A DNA stretch of 64,000 bases, taken from the NCBI GenBank assembly GCA_025765615.1, contig JAIVFJ010000023.1, positions 372,001 to 436,000 of the forward strand, in the 5' to 3' direction. Numbering within the stretch: position 1 is the stretch's first letter; each line of letters begins with the position of its first letter. This DNA comes from Zopfochytrium polystomum. Taxonomy: Eukaryota > Chytridiomycota > Chytridiomycetes > Chytridiales > Chytridiaceae. The notes below the pieces were generated by a model that saw nothing but the letters and a program-made list of their open reading frames with translations, was not told the DNA's origin and ran no database searches. A program made the translations under genes and the position numbers. Below are positions 50,708 to 60,467 of this stretch, piece after piece.

Positions 50708-52893
50708 CTATTTATCCTCTTTAATCGAAGGCCTTTTGCGCGGCGCACGCGGTTTCGTTGTCGGTTTTATCCCTAATGACGATGACGCTGGTGCGTCGCC
50801 AGGTACCCCTGGACGGGGTGCTGGCCGCCGCCTGCGACGAGGGTCAACCTCTGCAGTACCGCTACCTCTCTTTCGCCCTTTCGCCGGTATTGGAGACTTC
50901 TGCGGAACGGACTGCGGGGATGTTGTTGGCGAGGTCCTGCCATCCGCAGGCACTGGTTGGCATTGCAGAAGGTCAGGACTGATTATGGATGTCGCAGACG
51001 GTGGTGAGGGTGAGGACTGCTTTACTACTTCCGAGTCGAACATCTCTGGTGGCATAGGAAGAGGTTATGTTGAAATCATTGTCAGTTTGCACAGAAAAAA
51101 GAAAGAAAAAAAAATCAGATCTCGGTAACTGCTCAAACCTGCACTTGCAGCGCCAGTGCCATCACAATAGCTGTGGTCAAAGCCGTTTTCGTGAGGCGGT
51201 TGTTGGGGAACTTCATGTGAATGATCAGCCTCGCCGCTGTCTTGAGACCCAATTCTAGAGTATGGGGGTACTTCAACTTCTGACCGTCCTTCCAGGTTGG
51301 AAGGGTTTGTGTGAGGTTCACAGAATGTCAACTTGGACGACATCTACCAGGAATTCCGAAGTTACGAGGAATCCCCTCTGAAATCATTTCTCGCATTGAA
51401 TGCAGCGACTCCATAATCTGCAATTATCAATGATTAGCCGGACGACTGGTGTCGTAATTTCATACTTCGAAACAGCGCATTAGCGTTACTGGGACGCCAA
51501 ACTCGTTTAGTTCAGGAAACTTTGGTTCGTCTCCGCTGATGGGAGAAGATCCACCTGAGTCATCTCGTTTCATCGCCCGAGGGCACAGGGCGCGTGGAAT
51601 CAGCTCCTCGAAGTGGCTGTTCCACATGAGTAGCAAACTCTCAACTTTAAGGCCAGCGTTGAAAACAACTTTGAACTGGCCTCGATGTATAATTTTTACT
51701 CCAGACGAATAATGGTATATGACAGACGTGCGCGGACACTCAATTGAAAGGTACTGGTTTTCATCTCCGAACTCAGCCTCTCGCGCGCGACTTATGACCA
51801 CCTCCGTTTTCGTTATCACGGAAGTGTATAGCGTGATGAAAAAGCGAGGAATCAGTTCGTAGCAAATCGCTGTAGGTGGTGAGCCGGTGCAGTTTTTCAG
51901 ATGGTAACGTACGGAATATTCTTTCCGACTTCGAGGAGTGGTCGTACAAATGATGAACGATCTGGCCTGTCTCTGAGAAAAACTCGGACACAAACTCGCG
52001 CCAATATCGGGGAGACGTCATTAACTGACGAAAGTCAATATTGTGTCCCTGTGTTGGTGAAGTAGGAGCTTACCTCCAAGTTGGGAGACATGAAATCAAT
52101 GAGTCGGAGGAGACGCACAAGAGCCCTGAGTTCAGCAAGGAAGGGTCACTTTTTTCCGCATGACATTAAGTGGATATTACCCAGAAGACCGTTGTGGTCG
52201 ATTAACACCGCTTTGTCGCTGGAAGAAAATCTTTACGAGACAGTCTATGAATATAAGTCATGAACTCACGACATCCATAACCGCCTGGCTTATGTTCGAT
52301 GAACCTGGTGGGTGACTTCCCCACTGAGCTGTCAATTGCGGCGGACCAAACGACTCTTGAATTGAATGATTGATATCGCCTGCCGAACCACTTCTCGCCG
52401 TCGCATAGGACATTGCATTCATATGGTTGCCCGAATTAAGAGGCAATTGCACTGGTGTAGTGATGCCATTTTCGATCTTCCGGCTTTGAGGGCCGATAAG
52501 ACACTCCGGTCTTTCATCCCTTGAACGACTAACCGCATCCCAATTATCGCGGCTGTCTCCTCGACTAGCCTTACAGGTTTCCTTCGTCTCCAAAAGTTGA
52601 GCCCGAACCCCTGCCGCCAGCAGCCGAACGTGGTCTGCGGCTTCGAGCTTCCCTGCTGCTTGCAGCGCTTGAAATTCCCGATGGTACTTCTGAAGCGCAT
52701 CAATAAGCTGAGATGGTGTGGGAGCTGCCGGATTCTTGTTCGATCGCCCTTGATCGGAAGGATTGTGCAAAGATGCTATCGCTTCGGAGGCAACAACACT
52801 TCCATCGGCTCGCTTGATTGGATTGACTGCATACGTCAGTTGGGCTGACGAAGGTGGTGCCGGCGAGAACGACGAGGAGGAATCTCGATGCAT
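50708..52893 (-). CDS. LIM-domain-binding protein family (LDB / PtaB / Adn1) transcription adaptor
   Basis: Nuclear adaptor that dimerises and bridges DNA-binding partners, known in fungi from adhesion and filamentation control. The ATG at 52893 starts MHRDSSSSFSPAPPSSAQ, a Pro/Ser-rich lead with a helical stretch (LIDALQKYHREFQALQAAG). The LIM-binding core spans 52080-51470: RYWREFVSEFFSETGQIVHH, KEYSVRYHLKNCTGSPPT, YELIPRFFITLYTSVI, SVIYHYSSGVKIIHRGQFK and VESLLLMWNSHFEELIP. These are the family's conserved blocks (YW..FV..FF; IPRFF; Y.Y..G). The C-terminal tail is Ser/Pro/basic (RGSGTAEVDPRRRRRP) and ends at 50708. There are about seven exons. The start is divergent from SEC20, 56 nt away. 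Confidence 0.85.
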
Positions 52894-52949
52894 GTGAAGG
52901 GACAACGACCACTCCGGACCTTTCCTCGCAAAAATTCACCGCCAGAAAC

Positions 52950-53983
52950 ATGGCTTCATCGGGCGAGGCTGCCATTAGCGACGCACGAGCAGCGTTGGAG
53001 AATACTATTCTGCTAATTTCGGCTGTTTCGACGAACGGCACGATCGGAACTGAGAAGTCATCATCTCCGGACATTCAAAGTGCTACTGCCCGGATGCGCG
53101 ACCACTTGATCTCTCTTGCGGTACTCCTTTCATCCATCCCTCCACTTTCTCAGCTCCAATCACTCACGACCCTCTTAGTCGTTACGCATACAAGCAGAGG
53201 ATGAGCCAAATCCCGTTGAATCTCAAAGGCTGATCTCTTTCGTCGACCGAGAAGAGAAGCTTGCGAAAATGTTGGTGTTCTGATTCGTGCCCCGATTTGA
53301 TATCAATCCTTCTTGATAGGCTACAGGTCAAGTTGAGACAGGCAGTTTTAGTGGCGAAGGCCGATCAGGATCGTGCGGCCTTGCGGGACCGTGAAAGCTT
53401 GTTAGCGAACGGGCGGTCCAAAAAAAAGCAGTAAGTTCTCTTGCACTCCGCCATAGAGCCTCCCCTTACGGCTGGCAGAACGGCGTTTCAGACAGGTGCC
53501 GAGCTGACGGAGTCCTTGCGGCAAGCGGTTCAAATGATGGCCACAGAAGTTGAGCGAAGTGCAGCTGCTGTGAGCTCTCTCAGTAAGGATTCCAGACAGT
53601 GATTATGTGCATGGCTTCTTATGGCCGTCCTTGCAGACGATTCAACGATCCTCCTGGACACAACGAAGTCCCAATATACGACTTTCCAGTCAGTTATGAA
53701 AGTGTCTGGGGGGCTTCTCTCTCAGCTCCATCGACAAAGCTTGCTCGACCGGTTCATTCTATTTTTTGGCCTCTTCATTTTTCTGGCGACCGTTGGATAC
53801 ATATTCTGGAAAAGAATGTGGTTCTTGCGTTTCGACCGACTATTGTATTCGACCAAGGGATCACCCACGGTCACCACGCAGACTGTTATTTCAACGGCCA
53901 CGTCTCTGCTGACGAGCACTCTGACCTCGGGAGGAGTGTCGGCGACAGAAACGGCTCAGAGCTGGCATCGAGATGAGCTGTAG
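52950..53983 (+). CDS. SEC20: SEC20/BNIP1-like ER SNARE with C-terminal RDEL
   Basis: ER-resident Qb-SNARE for Golgi-to-ER retrograde fusion, working with Use1, Sec22 and Ufe1/syntaxin-18. The ATG at 52950 opens MASSGEAAISDARAALEN, then helical exons including VDREEKLAKMLQVKLRQAVL. The SNARE helix is near 53510-53720 (LTESLRQAVQMMATEVERSA; STILLDTTKSQYTTFQSVM), followed by LLSQLHRQSLLDRFILFFGL and the tail anchor ILFFGLFIFLATVGYIF. A Thr/Ser-rich lumenal tail ends WHRDEL, a KDEL/HDEL-type ER retrieval signal; yeast Sec20 likewise carries C-terminal HDEL. About five exons; the exon joins near 53280-53450 are approximate. Confidence 0.87.
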
Positions 53984-54157
53984 ATGTACAGTAAATGAAG
54001 CGTATTTTCTTCACCCGCCAATTTTCTTCACCCCCGCTTTTCCGCTACTGCTACTTGATATCCCTGAATAATATTGGCGACATATACTGCCTTTTCCGAA
54101 CAGTGCGCTCATGATGAGAAGTAATTCAAGTTTCGCTGTTAACTACGGTTCCACCGT

Positions 54158-55699
54158 TCATTTCTTCTTTCCCTTGCCCCCCTTCTTCCCGCTACCCCCT
54201 TTCTTTTGCGACTTTCTCGCGATGTCTACCATTGCATCATTCAAATCCATTATCTCCTCATACAAAGAGCCAGACATCCGCTCAGTCACGAGAACCTCCA
54301 ACGGCTCCGCCTTTTTCGAAAGAGCGGCTGCCTTTCTCAACTTGAGCATTTCCAACACGCAGCGCCCTCCTGTTTCGCCTATGTTGTTGCCGCGCAAGTC
54401 CAGCATAGTCAATGCCTTGTTGCACGTTGCGAGAGCCTGGCTTACGTAGGCTGTCGACGTTGCTGGAAGGGCTACTGCGTCGTTGAGTGGTTGCGCGTTT
54501 GCACCTGCTGCCGCCGGTGCCTGCTGAGATGTTGATGCTAGTGCGTACAACTGAGCGGGGGCGTCGCTCTGTCGCTGCAGCTGCTGTGCATGCTGGGTGA
54601 CCGCTCCGCCCGCTCCGGGCCCCGCCTCAACCGTGGCGTTGTTTTCTCCAGGTAGTGGCGGTAATTTTGGCAGCTTTGCGGCAGTGTCGGAAAACGGCGG
54701 CAAGAGCTTCTCGCGGTCGGTGATGTTGTTCGCGGCGGCGTTCAGGATCTTCAACGTTGCGTTGACGCTTAAAGCTCTTGCAAAGTGCACGAGGCCTTCG
54801 TCCCCAATGCGGTTTCCCGTAATGTCGAGCTCCCTAAATCAAATCGATTTCCAAGGTCAGAGCTTTGCTTAACCCTATTCGACTTCCAAGTACTCACGTT
54901 ATGGTGGTGTTCTCAATAAGAGCGGCGGCAACAGTCTCTGCCCCCCTAGCACCAATATCGCAGTATCGCATGCTGATAACCTTCAAGACGCAGGCAGGCC
55001 CGGCAGCCATGATGCCGCTGAACACAGTGGTGACTCCCACTGAGGCTAAACCAGCGTTATGATCCAATACAATAGAGGTTAACGCTTTTGCTCCCGTGCA
55101 CATGGCCCGAATATGGGCGGCCGTCGCTGCCGTAACGTTGCAGTCTATCAAGTGAAGGGTCGCAAGGGAGGGGTGCGTTGAGACCAGCTTTGCAAGGGTC
55201 TCAAGCGCCTTGGGGTCCATGGGACTCAACCAAAGACACAGCGTGCTGAGCGGAGAGTAGGTGTTGAAGGTTTGGTGCAGTGCGTGGACATCGCTGACGG
55301 CGAGCTTATGGTTATTAATTATGATCTACTTTTGCACCGTAGCGTTTTGGCAAGGGGGAATTGCTCAAGTCAGTAAAGTACCTCCGGGCATAAGAGGTGG
55401 CTGTTACCTCTTATTCTTGCAACACCTACCTTGTCGACATCTTCAATTGCCTGAGCAGCCCGTTCGAGTCTTTTTGCGACCGCCGTAATAGGTTCAACAA
55501 TATATCTCCGGCACTGATTCGTGTAGGCATTTTTCAACGCTCTCAATTCGACGAGCCGTTGCTGAGTTGCTGCCTCGTCTCCAGCCCCGCCTCCTTTATC
55601 CTTTTTCGCAGACATAGCCTTCTTCTTTTTTCCCGACGAGGATCCTGCAGACCCCGTCTTTCGCCCTCGTTTTGAACCAGTCGAAGATTTTCCGGCCAT
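54158..55699 (-). CDS. RNI-type leucine-rich-repeat protein with Lys-rich ends
   Basis: The ATG at 55699 opens MAGKSSTGSKRGRKTGSAGS, a Lys/Gly/Ser-rich basic start, then a helical segment (LVELRALKNAYTNQCRRYI). After an intron come ribonuclease-inhibitor-like LRRs: HPSLATLHLIDCNVTAATA, CVLKVISMRYCDIGARGAE, ALSVNATLKILNAAANNI and NKALTMLDLRGNNIGETGG. Between repeats lies an insert rich in Gln/Ala/Pro (about 54470-54640). It ends IARKSQKKGGSGKKGGKGKKK in style (Lys/Gly run) at 54158. Lys/Gly-rich ends and RNI repeats are common in flagellar proteins of zoosporic organisms, so an axonemal role is possible, but no orthologue is named. A small exon upstream (ATG at 56063, MSGTAATIANANVDC) may belong to it or be separate. 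Confidence 0.65.
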
Positions 55700-56366
55700 T
55701 TCGAGTAGCTTCAAGGGTTGGTTTCTCTGTCTTTCTAAAGTTATTATTACTTGACTCTCTGTCGCTGCCTCTTTGAACTAGATCAGTTGTTTTGGCCCAG
55801 CTGCTGGTTCCTTCAGGGTCCCTACCAACGCGTTCCACAGATCGATAGGGTATTATCAATCTGCGAGACTTGGAACACGTTTTATCACAGCAGGCGCCAA
55901 ATTTAAATTCTAGAAGTACCGAATGCTCCTTGTCAAAAGTCGTGTGAAGAAATTCTCCGTTGGGTCGTTGTATAAATTGGTGTCTTTTGAAAACAAACAT
56001 TACCTTAAGAAGATTGGCGCAATCGACGTTGGCGTTGGCAATCGTTGCCGCCGTCCCTGACATGCACCTTTCAAGATCACCCCAAAAGTGGGGCCTATGT
56101 TAATCCCTGGTCTGCGGCTTGTGCGGTGCCCGATCGGTTTCAAATTAGGCTACATCCCTCATCCAGGAGTGCGCTTCTTGATCGCCCAAAATGATAGCAG
56201 CGATGATGAAATTCGTAGCACGACAACAATCAACAGGCATGTAGATCAGACTCAATATCTATTCCGTGGGTGAACACTCGTACCCAATTCACTCCGCGCG
56301 ACCGTTCTCTCAAGTACCCTTTTCAACCAACACAACGTCCACCCGTTTGAAAAACAGTGCCCCTCA

Positions 56367-57558
56367 TCACGCCGGCAATCGGAACTTCTTTCCCTTGAGT
56401 ACCCTGAGAGACATTTTTGTAAAAAAAAGATGCACAGCGGTGTGATTGTTGGGCGTGCGCAAGGGCACTCACTTTGTGAAGTAGACGTAGAAAAAGTCGC
56501 AGTAGAGGCCGGTCTGCACCAATCCTGCAATCACGGCGATCCAATCCACTGTGCAAGGCGGCGACATTCCGTTACTTCAAGGAAAGACAATGTATCTTCC
56601 TTTCTGTGAACCTCTTACCATGGTACCGAGGATCATCGAAGAAGTAGCGGTAGATCCAGTTGAACAAGTAGAGCGCACGGTATGCTCCGAGCGCGAAGAG
56701 GTAGTGGGTCGTGATCGTTTCCGCTTCGCCCGTCCTGGTGAGTTGGAAGAGCTGGGGAAGAACCGCAACTGCTTCGAGGTAAATGGAGAACGACCACAAA
56801 ATCTATTGGGAGAGCGAACGAGTTGCGCGTTAGCGGACCCAAAAAGTAGTTTCAAGTCCCACCTCCGTGAAAGTAAACTCAGGATTAATGAGGAGAGCAA
56901 GCACAAAGGCAGGGCCAACGAGGAATTCCACTCGAAAAGTGTCAAGCGCTGGGTCCCAGGTCGCTCTAAATTTGAACTGCATCGCGTAGCAAATGCCAGC
57001 CGCCGAGGCGATAAAAAATATCTGAAGCGCCAGAATGCAAAGTGGATTCGTTAAAGATTGCAGCAACGACAGCACTCGAATGCAAATTTACGTACTTTCA
57101 TGGCCTGTCGTGTTCGCAGAAGGAGTCAAGTAACACGGATCAACGTGGTGTTCTACTTGCAATATTCTTTTTCAAGTTCCAACGCACCGTGTTGTAGATG
57201 GAGTAAAACTTGTAGAACAAGTCCAGGTATCGGGTGAGAAAAACGACGAGGTACAAGGCCTGCGACTTGAACGAAATTCCTAGTTTCGCGCAAGAGTTAG
57301 CAATTGGGCGTTTCGGGCGAAAAGGGAGAGGTCCAATGGACCAGATCCTTTCGGGCCCAGCTGGATTGGGGGAAACGCCGAAGATCACCGCCGGTCACGT
57401 CCTTCTCACCTTGAGCAGATCGCTTCGACCAGATCTTCGCGACTGATGATTTCCCGTATACGTCAGATTCGTCTAAAGACGACAGTATTGCTTCACTCAC
57501 GCAAAATTATGATGGATGCCAGATGCGCCATATCGGCTACGAGGCGAAATATGTTCAT
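56367..57558 (-). CDS. ERD2: ER lumen protein-retaining (KDEL/HDEL) receptor ERD2
   Basis: Seven-helix Golgi receptor that returns soluble K/HDEL-tagged ER proteins by COPI. The ATG at 57558 opens [20 protein letters not shown], the nearly invariant family start. Next come [20 protein letters not shown] and [14 protein letters not shown]; then [20 protein letters not shown], with [18 protein letters not shown]. These are followed by [20 protein letters not shown] and [20 protein letters not shown], then [11 protein letters not shown]. The end is [11 protein letters not shown] spliced to [11 protein letters not shown] at 56367, with the lysine-rich cytosolic tail used for COPI recycling. There are about six exons; all conserved blocks are intact. 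Confidence 0.94.
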
Positions 57559-57859
57559 GGTTGATGTCGAGGCGGAGCACTGTACAGGTCCGGCGTCTCT
57601 CTGCAAATCGGATCGAGTCAATATAAATAAGGAATAGTTACGTCCGATCACTTTGGCGACTGGTAGGTACAGAAAGCGAGCCGCGGGGAAAGTTGCCGCA
57701 GGGACAGCATAGCTCGAGAAGATGGACGATGGACAGATCTCACCTCGATGGGCTTCTTGTTTGTTTTTTGCTCTTCTGTTTTTCTCCCTGCCGTCGCGAA
57801 CAAACGAGAAATGGATTTGCCCCGAGACCCCCCACCGCCACGTACACACACACGCCATA

Positions 57860-58939
57860 TCAGTACTCGTCATCTTCGTCTCCGTCGTCAAACTCCTCAA
57901 TCTCGCTTCGCACCAGAAGTGTTCCTGTTGCCTCAGCCGCGTCGCCATCCTCCTTGCCGCCAGAATTGAATGCGCCTCCTTTCGGTGGTGCGACAGTCAC
58001 TTCCGCCCTGCTGCCGACCACATCCCAACCAACAAGGTCTGACCCGGCTTGCGGATCGACCAAGTACACAGTTCCCCTATCGAATGCGACAGATACACCC
58101 AATGACAGTACCAGACTGAGAGAAACCACGCCGCCACCGTACACCTCGGAATTCTCGAATCCGGCGGGCATTTCGTACACGTTGTTCACTAAAAAGTAGT
58201 GCAGGACCGGTGTGAGGTGATGCGTTGTGAGAAGAATTACGGGTGATAGCCTAGGTTTGTAAGAGAAGGAAGAAGTGAGTTTAGGCATGTAGAATAGCAA
58301 TCAAAATGCAATCGACTTTAACGGTTTTTTGGCCCGTTGTTCGCAACACAACCAATTGCGAGTGGGGATTGATATCGGATTGAACTTCAAGCGTCGATAG
58401 TACACTCACCGTCTCAAGGGCCCATAGCACGTCTCGACATCATCTTCCAGGTAGTCCAGACCAAGCTCATCGACGTCAGCGCGTTTCAAAAACAGGCCGT
58501 CGACACCCTTGCTCACTTGAATGTGCATCTCCGACTCGACAAGTCGCCGAACTGGTCTTAACGGTGCACCCTCCGCTCCTGTGCCGGCAACAGATGCAGC
58601 TGCGGTGGAACCTGTAGCAGTCGCACCGTCTGGGTCAAATGTAATGGTGACGGAGGGAACAGAGGAACGGGCCACTTGAGGGGGCAGCGACGAATCTGTA
58701 GTGGCACGGTCCTCAACCACTGTCGGCAGTGTTGGGCTTCCCGCCGACAACGCTTCAGGAATAGGCGCTGCCGCGGTTGAATCCGATGAGTAATCTATGG
58801 GAACTGGGTTGACCAGCAGAAATGAGTGGTTGTGGTGTCGAGCCGACGCCTTCATGTTGTTGGCCGCGTAGAAGAGCGCATGCCTGGAGATGTCTGCGAT
58901 GGACGGAGGCTGTACGGAGTCCGTTGATGGTTTGGTCAT
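57860..58939 (-). CDS. unrecognised protein, two exons, acidic C-terminus
   Basis: The ATG at 58939 opens MTKPSTDSVQPPSIADISRH. Exon 1 contains a Thr/Ala/Ser-rich spacer (SVTITFDPDGATATGSTAAA) between ordered blocks (ISRHALFYAANNMKASARHH; SEMHIQVSKGVDGLFLKRAD). A single intron (donor CG|GTGAGT near 58408, acceptor CCTAG near 58250) joins CYGPLRR to LSPVILLTTHHLTPVLHYFL. The rest is strand-rich (GGGVVSLSLVLSLGVSVAFD) with an acidic tail (EEFDDGDEDDEY) ending at 57860. Spliced length is about 300 aa. It has no membrane helix of clear quality. A 20-A run lies just inside the 5' side (58957-58976). I cannot assign a family. Confidence 0.6.
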
Positions 58940-58956
58940 TTTCAAGATTAAAAAAG

Positions 58957-58976
58957 AAAAAAAAAAAAAAAAAAAA
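58957..58976. repeat. 20-A homopolymer upstream of the unknown gene at 58939
   Basis: Uninterrupted A run (T run on the coding strand) starting 18 nt upstream of the ATG, in the short gap before the stop of the next gene at 59007. Confidence 0.85.
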
Positions 58977-59006
58977 CTTGTGTGGATAGCTTCCCAATTT
59001 TTCAGT

Positions 59007-59780
59007 TCAGGCGGTTGTGACGCGCCTCCTCCGTTTTCTCTTCCCTGAGAGCGAGCCCACTCCCGCCCGGCCATTATCCACAGAAGCATCTGTTAAACCA
59101 GAGCCTCCAAAGGATCCCCGCCCAGGAAACAAGGCTTTTTTGAAAGCCAATGCGGCATCGCCGACTGCATGCCCAGCTACATTTGCTGCTGAGCCAACAG
59201 CATGCCCGGCCGCGTTCGCAGCGGTTCCAACGGCATGGCCCGCCGCGTTTGCAGCCTCCAAAAGGCGTGCTCGGAAATTCGGTGTGCCGGACTGTGGAGA
59301 TGTTGGCGACTTCTTTTGCATGTTGCTCAGCCTCCCATTATTGTTGAGCGCACTATCTTCCACTCGACCTTCAGGAGAAATTGATCCGGGGGCATCCAGG
59401 TCATCCACGTTTGCGTGATCTGGATCGGTCTTGCCTTCTCCGACCGCTGGAGGAGGCACTTCCTGGACCACCTCCACGGCAGGAGGCGGGATTAGCGGTG
59501 GCTGCGATGGTGGCGGTGGGCGTCTAGCAATAGTCTTCGAAAACGGTAGGAGGGAGTAGTGGAAGAACGATACTAGAAGAAGAATTCCAAATAGAACGTA
59601 ACACGGAGACTTTGCTTGGGTCCACCAGGGCTTTACTTTCTTCCGGAGGATGAAATACGTCATGAATGTGGCCTGACCAGCGATGTGAGCAAAGCGTCAG
59701 GCGGCCGATGAAACCGTTAAAGAGACACTTACAACAAACCACTTTGGAGAGAAATTTGGCAGTATCCTTGTGGACGACAT
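59007..59780 (-). CDS. small membrane protein with 11-residue Ala/Gly/His repeats
   Basis: The ATG at 59780 gives MSSTRILPNFSPKWFV. A donor GTAAGT and acceptor GGTCAG then lead to ATFMTYFILRKKVKPWW and a hydrophobic helix (YVLFGILLLVSFFHYSLL). A Pro-rich linker (RRPPPPSQPPLIPPP) and an acidic/Ser segment follow. Next come three near-identical 11-residue units at about 59280-59160, AANAAGHAVGT, AANAAGHAVGS and AANVAGHAVGD, with a fourth degenerate unit, and a basic end (KRKRRRRVTTA) at 59007. The 11-mers would form an amphipathic helix of the 3-11 type, as in lipid-binding apolipoprotein, perilipin or synuclein segments. About 240 aa. Function unknown; a lipid-surface role is inferred from the repeat only. 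Confidence 0.65.
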
Positions 59781-60467
59781 CCTGGGAGATCGCACTTCCG
59801 GATGGAGATTTGCGCGACAACGTTCCTCTCACGACTGATTCAGCGAGGTTTCGTGAGGCTGAGCTGTAAATGGGCAAAAAGGTGACTACTGGATGCCACC
59901 TGACAGTGGATTGAAGGAGTCCGCTGATCGGTGGTCGCAGAGGAATGTAGGTGAGGGAGGAATGTGGAGCTGGTGTGCGGTTGGTCGTTGTGCTCACAGC
60001 GACGGTCGTGAGACCAATCCGACCGCTTGTGAGGGAGGGACCGAGCGCAAGCAGGCTGGGGAGGCCGGCGAGATGCAGACCAAACGCGAAGAGGAAAAAG
60101 TGTTGAGGTCGGCTGCGGCGGGTCCCCTTCCGTCCGTCTGTCGTCTTTCGTCGGTGTGTCCGCAGGCCGCCGCCGCCGTCTGCAGGTCTCGTTTTCCCAG
60201 TGTCACGTGCCGGAAACGGAAGCACGCGCGCCAACAAAGGTGGTTCAACGATGAGGCTTCCAGAAAAAAGAGGTTCAACCTTTTTTGCTGTTTCTTTCTG
60301 TTTGTGGCGGTGCTCTGATAAAGTTGGTATCTGCTTTTGTCTTCTGGTTTCAGTGCCATGATTTGACGTTTCCAAAAGCGAAAAAAAAAAAACAAAAAAA
60401 AACCAAAAAAACAATCACGACAACAAGCGTAACATCCACAACAAGCAAGGGCCTCTTCCTCTTCTCA
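59781..60467. other. divergent intergenic region with A-rich tract
   Basis: The 5' region shared by the 11-mer repeat gene (-) and the antiporter gene (+). It contains an A-rich block (about 60380-60412, broken by C) and a Cys/Arg-rich chance frame on the plus strand. No gene is supported. Confidence 0.5.
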
